A DNA stretch of 14,082 nucleotides from Phoronis ovalis (taxonomy: Eukaryota > Phoronida > Phoronidae): the NCBI GenBank assembly GCA_028565635.1, contig JAOXYB010034329.1, positions 1-14,082 of the forward strand, in the 5' to 3' direction. The position numbers and the translations under genes are program-made. The notes beneath the pieces were generated by a model. The model did not search any database and had not been told where the DNA came from. It saw only the letters and a list, made by a program, of their open reading frames with translations. Shown here piece by piece: positions 1 to 10,224 of this stretch (the first letter of the stretch is position 1; every line of letters starts with the position of its first letter).

Positions 1-272
1 TGCTCATTGTTTACATTGCCATGCCAAGGACTATAACAATGCTGCATATCCTATAAGGATAGGATAAGCAGCAAAAAAAATCTAAAAAGTTCATAAATAT
101 ACAATCTCATAGCATCAGAAAATGAGCTTAGCAGACATCCTTCTTACAATGTAAAAGAAAAGCAGAATAACATACTAATATAATAATTTCTCAGTGTTGC
201 TGGCAGTATTAAGTATATCATATTACATCCAAACAACATGTTTACAATGGAAATCATTCATCTTTAGTCTAC
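1..272 (-). other. Start of SFSWAP intron 9, running off the window
   Basis: AT-rich sequence after the SURP2 donor. I found no convincing further exon and no minus-strand AATAAA or ATTAAA poly(A) signal. It is therefore read as the 5' part of an intron that continues to the left. Confidence 0.6.
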
Positions 273-483
273 CTGAGCTAACGTCTTTTTCTTTTGTTCA
301 TAGTAAGCGTTATGAGCATGCCATGATTTTAAAAATTCAAATCTTGGATCACTTTGCGTCTTGACTTGAGTTTCAAATTCCAAACCTTCTTTTATAACAT
401 AGGCAGCCATCCGGTCTATGACTGGCTTAAGATCCGGAGGAGGTGGCACAATTTGAGGACCAATGCTAGGTACCACAACAGGA
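273..483 (-). other. SFSWAP: SURP2 domain exon of SFSWAP
   Basis: Residues 391-461. After a [20 protein letters not shown] lead-in, the module continues with [16 protein letters not shown] and [10 protein letters not shown], matching the second SURP domain of SFSWAP in order and spacing. The acceptor is TTTTCAG|T. The exon ends in phase 0 at CAG|GTAGAC. Confidence 0.92.
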
Positions 484-3400
484 CTGAAAAGACAACAATT
501 CAACAGGTCTTCACAGACTGTTTTAAGACTGATTTTTATCCTCCACACAATTTTCTTTTACCTTTTGTACACATTTTCCTGAATACAAGAGCAGTAGTTT
601 TTCTCGACACTTGAGAAAACAGTGAAACCTCTGTCAGTAAATTGTGGACTATATTGGCAATTTAGTGAAAAACTGAATTACTTTACTTTATTTTGTTACA
701 CAAATCAATCGTTTTAACAATCAACAAAAGCATTGTACCTTTATTCCTATTCCACCATCGCACTATGAAGTAGACCTACCTGTGACAATGAGCAGCATTA
801 GGCATTTCTGGGGGTACAGTTCCTGGAGGAGGGGGCTGTGACGGCAATGTTACTGGCTCCATTCCTGGAGGAGGTGGCAAGTTTGATGATGGCCCATACA
901 TATTGGGGTCATGTGTCATGTAATGAGGGTGATGAGATGAGGGTGGGTAATGTCCATATTCTTGAGGGTAATGGGTACCTGAACTTTCACTGAAAAAAGA
1001 CAGTTTCCATCAGCTCCAACAAAAGTTGGAACACAATCATATTGAGTCAACTACAGGAACAAAAACTTTAGGTGTTAAAATTGAAAATACCGAAGCACAT
1101 AAACAGTAAAGCACAGTAGCAGATGACCCAGTTTATACGATAAGTGAAAGTAGACAATACAGAGAAAACTGGAAACTAGAAAGCTTTTTAATTATCATGG
1201 CATTAAACTATGACATTGTTATGATGCCACAGTTATATTAATAAGAATGACAGTGAACAGACTACCAAACATGGTGATGTGCAGATGTAAAGGAAACGTG
1301 CTAAGGTATATTGACAAGCTCTGACAAAAACTAATACCTCACCTTTGATGAATTTGTGATGGGGAATCACTGCCTGTATGTTTTGCCAATTTATTCAATA
1401 ATTTAGCATAAGATGTACCTTTAATCTGGCTACCTAGCTGAGGTATTGTAACTGGTGCTGGCTATAACAAAAAGCAACAATGCAGATTATAATATTCAAA
1501 ATACCTTTATTTTAAGTTCTATTATCGCAGAATACAAAGATTATAACAGCTGCAGTAGCATTAAAATGGATTTCTTTTGTATGTTCATTCACAAAGGTCA
1601 CATGATAATGAGTAGATTTTCCTCCATAACAGACATGAATGAAGAAGGAAGGACCTGACAGACAACCAAAATTCGTCAGTGCTAAATTTAACATTCAGTT
1701 TTGAACTAAACTAATATTAAAATACTTAATAATGAATTTGAAAGACAATTTGTGCTGATATCTAACAAGTTTTTTTTTAAATCGTACCTCAGGCACTGTA
1801 GATTTAGCAGCATTCAGAAGAGGATGTAAATATCCACTGTGTGAATGTTCCTCATCCTCATCAGTTTCAGGATGACCTAAAATAGGAAATGAAAGGAATG
1901 AGAATTAAAACAACAAGCTCATCAAGTGTGCAAGCTTTGGCATATCAAAATATCATACACATGTGTAAAGAACACTTTTAACCACCACTGCACATACAAA
2001 ATACCAACTTCATATTGCTTACACTAATTGCATAGCCTATGCAGTTTTCATGTATTCTTTTGAAAAAATTAGTAAACTCTGAACATGCAAACGGGGACAA
2101 AAAGTTTCAAAAATGAACTTACTATCCCTTCTCTTAGATTCAGGAGGTCTGGGTTTATATATGCCTGATTTTATCATTTTTACCATGTGCTTGTAATATG
2201 GATTTAAAGGAGAGTCGAAATGCAAGAAGTCAAATTGTGCATTATTGGTTTGTTTCGCTTTTATAACAATTTCCATCTGACCACCGTGTTGACTGATAAA
2301 TGCTGCAGTTTTTTCCACAATGGCATTTATTTTAATAGTTTCAGGCTGTAAAATTAAAGGAAAATATCATAGATCACAAGTAAAATAATCTATAATGTTG
2401 TTTCTGTTGAAAAAAAATAATAAAGAAGTTACCAATATGGAATGGTACAACATCTATAAAAATACAAAGTTACAATGAGGATCAACTATACAAGCTTCCA
2501 GAATTGTACATCGGGAATAAATACTTATGTAACGATGAACTGCAAAGTTCAAACAAGTACAAAATTTCCTTACTAAATCAAAATAGAAGGCTTCAATAGA
2601 ATGGAAGTCCTTATACATTTAACATGCATTGAATTACAAGCCTTCTCATTGCAAGAACCAAAAACAAAAATGTAACAAACAGACTTGTCAAGTTGGAACG
2701 ATGAGCATGAGTGAGATTTTAGCCTGAAATTAGTAACAGAATGTGTTATGCATTTTGATTTTCTAAAGATGAAAAGGCCCGGTAATTCTAGAATTCTGAA
2801 CATCTACGGATGTGGAAGATTTTTAACATTACTTACAATTTCGATGCCTAGAGGAACTTTCAATTCTTCTGGTGGCTCGTAGACTTCTTCCTCTTCTTCT
2901 GTAAAATCAAATGCACAATTGACATCCTCAAGTTCCAGAAACAGGTAAAGTTTAAAAAAATACATCATTTGGTGTTAAAAGGTTCATGTAGAAAAGTTCA
3001 GTACTATGGCCTATGCACCAGATTTTTGACGAGAGAACAAGATCATTGTTTATATATACCTTGTAGACTGGTATCCTCAGTTGGATTTGAAGGATCGTAG
3101 CCATCTGGATTCTCATAACTGAAGCCTACAGCATTAAACCCTTCGCTCACAGCCTCGTTAAGCCTCTTCAATTCTTCCTCTGGAACCACAATGTACAAAC
3201 ATCATGCTACATGCATATAACACATGCAATATCTGCATTCAAATGTTAACATGGGGAAAGCTAAATCTGAATTTGAACATATATTTCAAATGATTCTTGT
3301 CAGTTAACTAAAATTTTACTGAAAAATTGTAAACATATTGACAAATCCTTGTTTTAAGACCAAGTAACAAATATTTGCATTACCTTCATACATTGCTTTT

Positions 3401-4519
3401 TCCATGACATCTGTGTGAAGTTCTAGGTAACGTTCTTCATCACACAGGGCTTCAATTCTCTCTTCCTCCTCACCCAGAAAGCAAGGGATCTTATTGACAT
3501 CAGCATCGTATGCACTAAGGTCAAATAAATGGCCTCTTCCATCATACCTGTAAGAAATGGCTACAGTTAATATGTTTCTAAGGTATTCTATTAAGTAGAA
3601 AAGTTCTAAAAAGTTGATATCTGGCCCATGCGTACTGTCATGTTGAAGCTGGAAAAAAAACATGATGAGCTAGTTGTTAACTGAATAGAAGACCATAATG
3701 AATGAATTTCACATAAGCCAAAGGCTTGTTTCAGTGATGCGACAAATGTATTTTGCTTCTAAAGACATGCTAATCCGCATGATACTTTGATTGGGTATGG
3801 ATAGACACAATCAGCCCCTGCTCTTGTAGATAACCAGAGCCCCCTCCAAGAAGAAGTGATGAGAGGACATATTTATAATATAAAACGGTGGATTAACGTT
3901 ACCACATACCATGTAAATGGATACAACCCTCAGATTTGCAAACTTGCCAAGAATCCCATCCCAATTTAACAAACCCCAATAGTGATATTTTATTTCTATA
4001 TTAAGTTGATTTTGGCAGTTTAATGATCAAATTCGCATAAAACCAAGAATTGCATAAAAAGGAACAAAATCAAATACAAAATACAAACCATTCGCCGGTT
4101 TATCAAAACCAGCAATGCAAAATGAAATTAATAATTTTGCATGGAAATGTACATCTTGTACCTAGCGTTTGCTCTCCGGTTCCAGGTATCCACCAGCTTC
4201 TACGCACAGCATCAAAACACACAGCAGAAAAATTAATACAAGCAATACCTATTGGGGGATTAAAAATTATATTATTAATGAAATTTCGGAAATCGGAACC
4301 TTTTAAAAAACGTTGAGTCGACGCCATCACAGACCTGTCTATCATGATGCTTTCGTCGCCCATCCAAGGGATAAGGTGCCTTCCCTGATCGATATACCGT
4401 GCTCTTTCGTCATCTCTGAATACTTTACATGCATATCCAAATACCAGCAAATCTTCAAATTTTTCATCTTTCCTTGTTTCTGGTAGATTTTTCCCATAGG
4501 CGCGTTTTCGCACCGCCAT
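273..4519 (-). CDS. SFSWAP: SFSWAP (suppressor of white-apricot) splicing regulator, 5' nine coding exons, 3' part outside window
   Basis: Nuclear regulator of alternative splicing. Nine coding exons were traced by GT/AG boundaries and continuous phase: 4519-4335, 3547-3384, 3179-3060, 2898-2837, 2345-2123, 1876-1788, 1461-1343, 989-780 and 483-273. They total 1383 nt, exactly 461 codons without a stop. The protein opens [15 protein letters not shown], then shows [60 protein letters not shown] and [20 protein letters not shown], all hallmarks of the family's N-terminal DRY_EERY region. SURP1 is at about residues 183-236 and SURP2 at about 411-454, with a Pro/His-rich linker between. The start at 4519 has a good context (G at -3, G at +4); an in-frame ATG at 4561 has a poorer one. 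The family is usually about 950 aa with an RS-rich C-terminus, so about half, including the RS region, should lie beyond the left edge. The last donor here is CAG|GTAGAC; reading through it stops after two codons. Confidence 0.95.
484..2836 (-). other. SFSWAP introns 4-8 between the SURP exons
   Basis: The intervals 2346-2836, 1877-2122, 1462-1787, 990-1342 and 484-779 lie between verified exons. Their donors are GTAAGT, GTAAGT, GTACGA, GTGAGG and GTAGGT, and all acceptors end in AG after pyrimidine-rich tracts. Apart from AT-rich intronic sequence, nothing distinct was seen inside them. Confidence 0.75.
2123..2345 (-). other. SFSWAP: SURP1 domain exon of SFSWAP
   Basis: This single exon (residues 178-251) carries the first SURP module. 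Visible landmarks are [38 protein letters not shown] and the trailing helix MVKMIKSG. The F-x-FL followed by NPYY is the standard SURP core. SURP modules in splicing proteins bind partner helices such as those of SF1, which is family knowledge. The exon ends with a Lys/Arg-rich tail and a strong GTAAGT donor. Confidence 0.93.
3548..4334 (-). other. SFSWAP: SFSWAP intron 1 (787 bp) with a weak donor
   Basis: The longest SFSWAP intron in the window. Its donor reads GACAG|GTCTGT, a poor match to GTRAGT, while the acceptor TTTCTTACAG is good. If the intron were retained, the reading frame would run on for about 77 codons and stop at 4103-4105. No second gene was seen in it; plus-strand open frames here lack coding signals. 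Confidence 0.8.
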
Positions 4520-4833
4520 GACGGCTAAACAAAGATGGTGATTCAGGTGTAACGGCGACATCTAGTGGAAGATACGTTTTGGGATAGGTCAATGAAAAAT
4601 TGTAAAGGTATAAAAACTCTCGCACAGAACCCTACACGCCCTTAATTTAAGAGTTTACAAAAAGACAGGTAAAGCTACTAATATAAATATTGCGTAAATC
4701 GGTAATTTCTATTTATTAAAGATATTGGATCATTATTTACTGCAGTTTATGTTATATTGACATCATGCTACCCCTAAAAAGATATGCACCTGTCCATGAC
4801 GTCACTCAGAGGGTTTTTCTCGTGGTTTAAAAA
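4520..4833. promoter_or_regulatory. Divergent promoter between SFSWAP and TMEM199
   Basis: Only 314 bp separates the two head-to-head start codons, so both transcripts must begin in or very near it. The interval has no clear TATA box at a convincing spacing for either gene. It carries the palindrome TGACGTCA on the TMEM199 side and a related TGACATCA at 4758-4765. Both genes begin ATGGCGG at their start codons. The transcription start sites themselves cannot be seen. Confidence 0.75.
4797..4804. promoter_or_regulatory. Perfect CRE/ATF-type palindrome TGACGTCA
   Basis: An exact match to the full cAMP-response element bound by CREB/ATF bZIP proteins. It ends 29 bp before the TMEM199 start codon, in the shared promoter. 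Binding is inferred from the motif only. Confidence 0.55.
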
Positions 4834-7800
4834 ATGGCGGACATGGAAATGGAACCTAGTGTTGTTCTCACGGAAAAAATTCAGCGATGTATAGACGCTG
4901 TACTGAGCCAAGAAAGTTTAGAAAAATGCACGAGACACAGGTTAGAAGCATATAGCAAAAGAAGCAATACACAACAAAGTGCGAAACCCGATATAATTTC
5001 TTTTACGGATGTTCAAAATGTACACAGGCTTCTTCAAACAAAATCCGAATCCGTTGAGAGCGATTCAAACGCAGGTAATAATAATAATATGGGAATATTG
5101 AAATGACGGAGTGGCTCTTTTGATGCAAATGTATCTTGTTTGCCTTTAGTGCGCAGGCTTTTATAAGAATCAAGTAGTGTCAGTAAAATTTAGTTTAATA
5201 CACTGAATGTTTCGACGAACACGTGATGAGCGGTGAATGTCCAGAAAATGAGTCATTACTCGGATTACTGTGTTGCAAGTCACCATGTGACACTAATCAC
5301 AGTAACCATAATAACAATTGCATCACCCGTGTTTTACCCGTAGGACTTCTTGAAAATGATCGTCTTTTTACAAATATATGGTATTCCTTTGCTCCAATTT
5401 ACTGATAATTATTTAGCCATTGGTGGGTACTCGTTGGTGGTCATTCAAAGTCACTATAATCTCTCTATATATATATTATATATATGAGCCGCCCAATAGG
5501 CCCCCTTTTTTCAGTTCCCACATTTACCACAAGGTGTGTTTTTCACGCTTCTCAAAGTCTTATTTACCACAGGGTATACTTTTTTGTTGCATATTTACCA
5601 CAGTATATTTTCAAAACCACAGTGTATTTCTTGGAAAATGCGTCCACGACAAGTATGAAAAATTAAGATTCGTAAATAAATAATCTTTTTGCTATTGGTC
5701 TACAATTTTAAATCTTTGGACTTTTCAGATAAACCCATATACTTACACGAGTTATTAGAAGGAAGCGAATTATATTTACCTAAATTACAAAAGCCAGAAA
5801 GGGTATGTGCTTATATATTTTTTATTTTATACATATAACACTTTTCTGCTTAAATATATAGGATTAGATACATAGAGAGAGAGCTTGGAGGCAACAAAAT
5901 GCAATGTATACATTTATGTGTCTATCTCTTCATGTTTTAATATTTACAGAAAAAAGATTTGTAGAAAAACTCGACAATCATTTAGCTTTGTAATGACGTA
6001 GGTTCTGTATCGAAAAACAAAATGTGTTCACTTTTGTTTTGGATTCTATTATGTACATTTTAGTGACAATGACAAGTGCATGTGAGCATACAATCAGTTC
6101 AACATTGTAGAATAACACAACAATTACATTAATGACACTGGAGTTCATGAAATGCTCAGAAAGATTGCTGGATACTTGATAAACTTACCAAATTGTCAGG
6201 AGTCTAGAGGTTTAACATAAAGCTATGTCAGTTTGTTCACAAGACAAACCTTGATCTTAATACTCATTCCTCACATGGGACTGACAGTTTACACAAGGCA
6301 ACTTCTCAAGCAACTAAAATTCACACCCACTTATTATATAATAGGGTCCCCTCAAGGGGCTCAAGCAAGGACAAAAGAGGTCAAAGCAATCTACTCAATT
6401 ATATGGCAATGCAACAATCTAGAAACATCTGGTGAAGCTTACAAGAATATAGATATGTAAATTTGCAACTTTGCTAAAACTTCATGACTGACACTTAACA
6501 TAAATAAGGCTTCCAATTGTTCTTTTAAATAATTAATGTGACCTGTTAGACTTGCATAAGTCTAAAATGATTTTTGTTGATACTGTTAGTTTTTTTTTCA
6601 TATTTTTTTTTATCAAATTATATATATGTGTATGTGTGTGCGTGTTTGTATGTCTATGTCGAACAGCTTTATAACTCAAAGACTGTTTGACGTGGACCAC
6701 TAACACAGTTTCAGAAATTCCTACTGAAAAAATCCTAAGGGGATATTTCTATCCTTGGTGCAGAATTAGCTTAGGTTTAAGAGCCAAGCTTCGTTCCTGT
6801 TTTATGTTCCACATGGAGAACTCACACTGCAGTTGTTCTTTAAATTTCAGAATCCTGAACTGGAGGCAAGAATTCAGAGATTAAAAGCCCAGCAAGCAAA
6901 CAGAGAGTACAATGCTATGACTAAGAATATAAGCAGTCAGGTACTATTCTAACTGATCAACCAGGTTCCTGCATTAATTACAAAACATCAAGTATGCTGA
7001 AAATATTGACTAATCTTTATGACTTAAATTGTATGAATAACTAAAGTACTATTTACAGTACTGTGAATACAAATATGAACATCAAATAGATTTTCAAACT
7101 GAAAGGTTATTTTTGGTGTCCAGATCTCTTGTATATGCAATATTTACATGTTTGCCCTTCTATTACAGGGAAAAACAGATTTTAAGTCTTTTGGGCAAGA
7201 GAGTAAGTTTATTTTGTAAGAATTTGTATTAAACAGGGTTGTTGTTTTTCATAAAGATTGTAACATGCTCTGTTTGTTTGATAGATTGGTGGGAGATGTA
7301 ACATAAGCACCAGCAGCAGAGGAACAAATATTATTCAATCATTCCTGACACTTTTTAAGATTACTACAGCTTAAATTTACATAGATATAGAAGAAGGCTA
7401 TTTCATGTTTTATTTGCAGTGAAAGAAGTAAACAAACAGCTAACAGTAATATTTAACTGTGTGCTGACAGTTGGTGGCTCTTTTGTTTTTGGATACTTTG
7501 GAACACAGCTAGCCATGGACAATGCAACATTTTACCAGGTTAGTGTAAAAATGCATTATGGGAATACCGGTTATTACTGTTTTATAATTTCATTGTGGTA
7601 GTCATGTAGTTTGAGACTGTTTTGTTTTTCAGAAATGTAATTTAACTGTCAACACTTATGCACAATATAAAAACCACTTTTTGATGCCTCAGTCTGACGG
7701 GTACAGTAAAGAGAGCGTAACTGCCAAATTTATTTAATTGTCATGGAGAGCTAACAAATTGGAGAATATTATTTCAGAGAGTTATTATGGCATTGTTATT

Positions 7801-7904
7801 TATGCCTAATGTTACTTTTTTTTCAGCAAATGATAAATGGCTGCTTCCTTGCATTAGTGGTTTTCATAGCTGATATGTATTTCATTATCAAGAGTGAATT
7901 ATAG
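4834..7904 (+). CDS. TMEM199: TMEM199 / VMA12 homologue, V-ATPase assembly factor of the ER (complete, six exons)
   Basis: Two-pass ER membrane protein of the Vma12 family, which with a Vma22/CCDC115 partner assembles the V0 sector of the vacuolar proton pump. Exons: 4834-5074, 5729-5802, 6851-6940, 7169-7202, 7420-7538 and 7827-7904. They sum to 636 nt, 211 aa plus TAG; the human protein is 208 aa. Family landmarks are KPIYLHELLEGSELYLPK (residues 82-99), RNPELEARI, ANREYNAMTKNISSQ and SFGQEMKEVNKQLTVIFN. The two membrane segments are at about residues 154-176 and 189-207. The start context is strong (A at -3, G at +4). The codon for Met147 is split across exons 4 and 5 (A|TG). All donors are GT and all acceptors AG. 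The N-terminal 65 residues are the least conserved part. It shares a promoter with the divergent SFSWAP gene. Confidence 0.95.
5075..5728 (+). other. TMEM199 intron 1 with short imperfect repeats
   Basis: A 654-bp intron with donor GCAG|GTAATA and acceptor CTTTTCAG. It contains a short TA run at about 5466-5485 and three exact copies of ATTTACCACA. Short open frames inside it lack any recognisable protein signal. Confidence 0.75.
5522..5630 (+). repeat. Degenerate direct repeats with core ATTTACCACA
   Basis: The core ATTTACCACA occurs at 5522-5531, 5562-5571 and 5593-5602. A fourth, shorter relative (AAACCACAG) begins near 5614. Each is followed by a GTGT/GTAT-plus-T-run, for example GTGTGTTTTT and GTATACTTTTTT. 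The spacing is irregular (40, 31 and about 20 bp), so this is a decayed tandem array rather than a clean satellite. Confidence 0.5.
5803..6850 (+). other. TMEM199 intron 2 (1048 bp), with a TA/TG-rich run
   Basis: The longest TMEM199 intron, with donor GTATGT and acceptor TTAAATTTCAG. It contains a pyrimidine-rich stretch followed by a TATATG/TGTGTG low-complexity run at about 6618-6660. No additional exon or RNA gene was recognised. Confidence 0.75.
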
Positions 7905-8386
7905 CACTTGTTACTGCAGTGACCCGTGAACAAGGAACAAATACGGTAATGACGTTAGGATGACATGGCATTATCGTGTGTTGGAAATATCGAAATACCA
8001 AACTAGAATATCCTAATTGTCTGTGTGAGTTTGTGTTGTCATTATATGGATATATCCAATACTTAAGTACTTAACTTGTCCTAGATTGCTGAAGTTACAT
8101 AAAACCCAGAACAATGCAAAGTCTTTGTAAGTTGTAATTTAGTGAAATTAATGATTTTAAATTTCAGTTTTATGTTTAATGTTCATTCATTTACAAAGTG
8201 CAAAAAATACATAGAGCATGTTACACTGTCAACAAGTAATATACCAAAGCTGAGTGAGTATCAAGAAATGTAATAGAATGCTTGTGAATCAGTTCCCCTT
8301 GTTGTCTCATTGTCAATGTGTGAAGAAATGCTCCTAAGCTTTATGCATTTTAAATGTGGGTGTTTTGGCAGACCTGAAGCATGAAA
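7905..8386 (+). other. Probable TMEM199 3' UTR
   Basis: AT-rich, stop-dense sequence between the TMEM199 stop and the first AATAAA. No ORF of interest was seen on either strand. Confidence 0.45.
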
Positions 8387-8392
8387 AATAAA
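8387..8392 (+). terminator. Candidate poly(A) signal AATAAA of TMEM199
   Basis: The first clear AATAAA after the TMEM199 stop codon, 482 bases downstream, followed within about 30 bases by T-rich sequence. Another AATAAA is at 9004-9009 and could serve a longer 3' UTR. Confidence 0.45.
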
Positions 8393-9190
8393 AAGTAGGT
8401 TTAAAATTCTTACCTTATTGAAAACATTCTAAACAATGCGAGACACTTGATTTTTATGATCTTCGATCTTTTTAACATGTGTATATTTCACGGTTTTATT
8501 TAATAGGGTGTCGTTTCAAGTGTGTTAAGCTTAGTATGCCGCTTTCATCACTCCCAATTCTTGTTTCAACATCTCATTGGTCTTTACATTGCACATATCT
8601 TTCACTTCAGCCTCTTCTTCAATCACATAAAGCTCCATTATTCTTTTTTTTAATTTGTTTAAATTCTATTCCACTTCCATCCTCTTCGCTGATTTCCGGC
8701 ATTACTTGGCAGACGGATGACAGGAACCACTGAAGACTTTCTGGCCTCCAGTTTCAGGAGAGTCTTGGAAAATGTTTGGTTCTGGCTAGTCTTGCAATGG
8801 GAAATATGCCTAAAATTCAGAAATTATAACCAAAAATGTTGATTAAACACACAAAACTACTATTAAATAATAACTGAAAATGACCAGTATAATATGTTTA
8901 TAAGAAAATTCACAAAATTGCACATATTATAAAAGAACAGTGCTGCAATAGGTTGGATTCACTATCAACTCCAACAACACAGCAGAATTGCAAGCCTTGA
9001 CACAATAAATGATGGCTCATGCACTGTTTATTTCTATAAATGTTTACAACCTGTGATAAAATCTTTAGTGATGTATGAACAGTGCCACAAAGTAAACTAA
9101 TATAAATATTTCTTTATTTATGATAAATGGTATGAGTTATTGGAATGTTTTTAAGCGTGTTTTGGTCCAGGAAGTGAGATCATGTGTTAC
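8393..9190. other. Intergenic, no gene seen
   Basis: AT-rich sequence. The one plus-strand open frame (8479-8733) has no domain, conserved motif or coding signature. A small AT-rich hairpin (TATAATATG at 8888-8896 with its complement at 8923-8931) is present, which is expected by chance in such composition. Confidence 0.5.
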
Positions 9191-9199
9191 CATTTGTAC
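9191..9199 (+). repeat. Target site duplication, left copy (CATTTGTAC)
   Basis: Directly abuts the left tip of the 478-bp element and is identical to the copy at 9678-9686. Confidence 0.8.
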
Positions 9200-9677
9200 C
9201 AGTCTGAATAAATCCATCCGTCAGTGTACCGTACCTTCTCAACTAACGTCTGGGCTTAACCATAGTCAATTTTTGTTATATTCCTTCAATTTAACAAGAG
9301 CGAAAATTACGTCATTAATCTTTTACCAACCGAGATAAGCCTTTCTCTCTGTGCGATCCATAGTCGCCTACCACGTCTATTCTATCAATATGACTCATTC
9401 TGAATAGGTATTGCCAGGGAGCTTGCTTTTTGCTTAGCAGCCTATAGATAAACTCTAGCAGCACAGCATGTGTGTGATTAACCCCTACCTGCTCAGTTAT
9501 ACCTATTATTGTAAGCTGCAGTTTGATTGGTGTCGAGACTTTCGTGACACTTTATATAGAAATAAAGGGATTATCGTTCTTCTGCTTTTTGAGATGATAA
9601 ACAAAAAATAACTATGGTTAAGCCCAGACGTTAGTTGAGAGGGTACGGAACACTAATGGATGGATTTATTCAGACTG
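9200..9677. mobile_element. Non-autonomous TIR transposon (MITE-like, 478 bp) with 9-bp target duplication
   Basis: The element has long terminal inverted repeats, 9200-9277 and 9600-9677, matching at 72 of 78 positions. The tips begin CAGTCTGAATAAATCCATCC on each strand and include a perfect 30-bp block ending at CATAGT. Immediately outside, CATTTGTAC is present as a direct repeat on both sides (9191-9199 and 9678-9686), and the bases beyond differ, so this is a precise 9-bp target site duplication. The interior of about 320 bp has no transposase ORF and contains a nested inverted pair (AATAGGTAT at 9403-9411 and its complement at 9499-9507). Long arms plus a 9-bp duplication are typical of Mutator-like elements, but the superfamily is inferred; other groups with 8-9 bp duplications remain possible. 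Confidence 0.85.
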
Positions 9678-9686
9678 CATTTGTAC
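9678..9686 (+). repeat. Target site duplication, right copy (CATTTGTAC)
   Basis: Directly abuts the right tip of the 478-bp element and is identical to the copy at 9191-9199. Confidence 0.8.
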
Positions 9687-10224
9687 ATACACTTAGTTTG
9701 AATCAATAACTGTATGGGACATTTTAATTGTCTATGCTATTCAAGTAAGCAGTATGCAGGCTAAGATAACAAAAAGTTATCTACACGAAGAGTCTGCAAG
9801 GAAATTACATATGAATTTAATCCAGCACAATGTTATCTAGAGACTAACTATTTTCCACTTGTGTCATTACTGGTGTATCGGTCTATGTAGTGTCTTCAGG
9901 ATAAATTAAAATAAGATTGGGAGGCATCTTATATTTATGAAGTGTTTTAACTGTCTCTTTACTTGAAAGTAACTGAACAAACTCATTCGGCCACTTGTTG
10001 CTTGTTGACAATGTTGTTTTTGATGTATTAGAGATCATGCAGTATTGGCAGTGCCATATTGGATTTAAATTAATAGCTGTGTCGCCAATCAGAAGTGTTG
10101 TTTAGGTTATTTACTTTATATTATCTGTGCTTATATTTACATATTTTAATGGATCTTCCTGTATTTTGCTCTAGAATCACTCATACACAAACTCTGCTCT
10201 TAGGTCAGGAATAAGACTGATTAG
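9687..10224. other. Intergenic, no gene seen
   Basis: AT-rich unique-looking sequence between the transposon and the microsatellite region. No open frame, RNA gene or repeat was recognised. Confidence 0.5.

Noticed and set aside
354-614. Plus-strand open frame opposite the SURP2 exon
   Set aside because: It is a shadow of the well-supported minus-strand exon.
4103-4334. Continuation of SFSWAP exon 1 as coding sequence
   Set aside because: Family similarity stops exactly at the GACAG|GT donor and resumes at 3547 with YDGRGHL in the correct phase; the stretch is intron 1.
4520-4561. Upstream in-frame ATG at 4561 as the SFSWAP start
   Set aside because: It has a poor context (T at -3), and the 14 extra residues resemble nothing in the family; the ATG at 4519 has G at -3 and +4.
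7419-7601. Separate small ORF starting at GTG 7419
   Set aside because: It is exon 5 of TMEM199; the Met codon is formed by splicing A (7202) to TG (7420), and the frame past 7538 is intron.
7893-7904. C-terminal KSEL of TMEM199 as an ER-lumen retrieval signal
   Set aside because: In this two-pass family both ends face the cytosol, where a KDEL-type signal would not work; human TMEM199 also ends in a Glu-Leu without such a role.
8479-8733. 84-residue plus-strand open frame
   Set aside because: Low-complexity Ser/Leu/Pro composition, no start support, no homology recognised, and it lies in AT-rich intergenic DNA.
8888-8931. AT-rich hairpin TATAATATG / CATATTATA
   Set aside because: Nine-base AT-only-like arms are expected by chance in sequence of this composition.
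9120-9338. Plus-strand open frame across the left arm of the transposon
   Set aside because: It runs from unique flank into the terminal inverted repeat with no coding signature; it is a chance frame.
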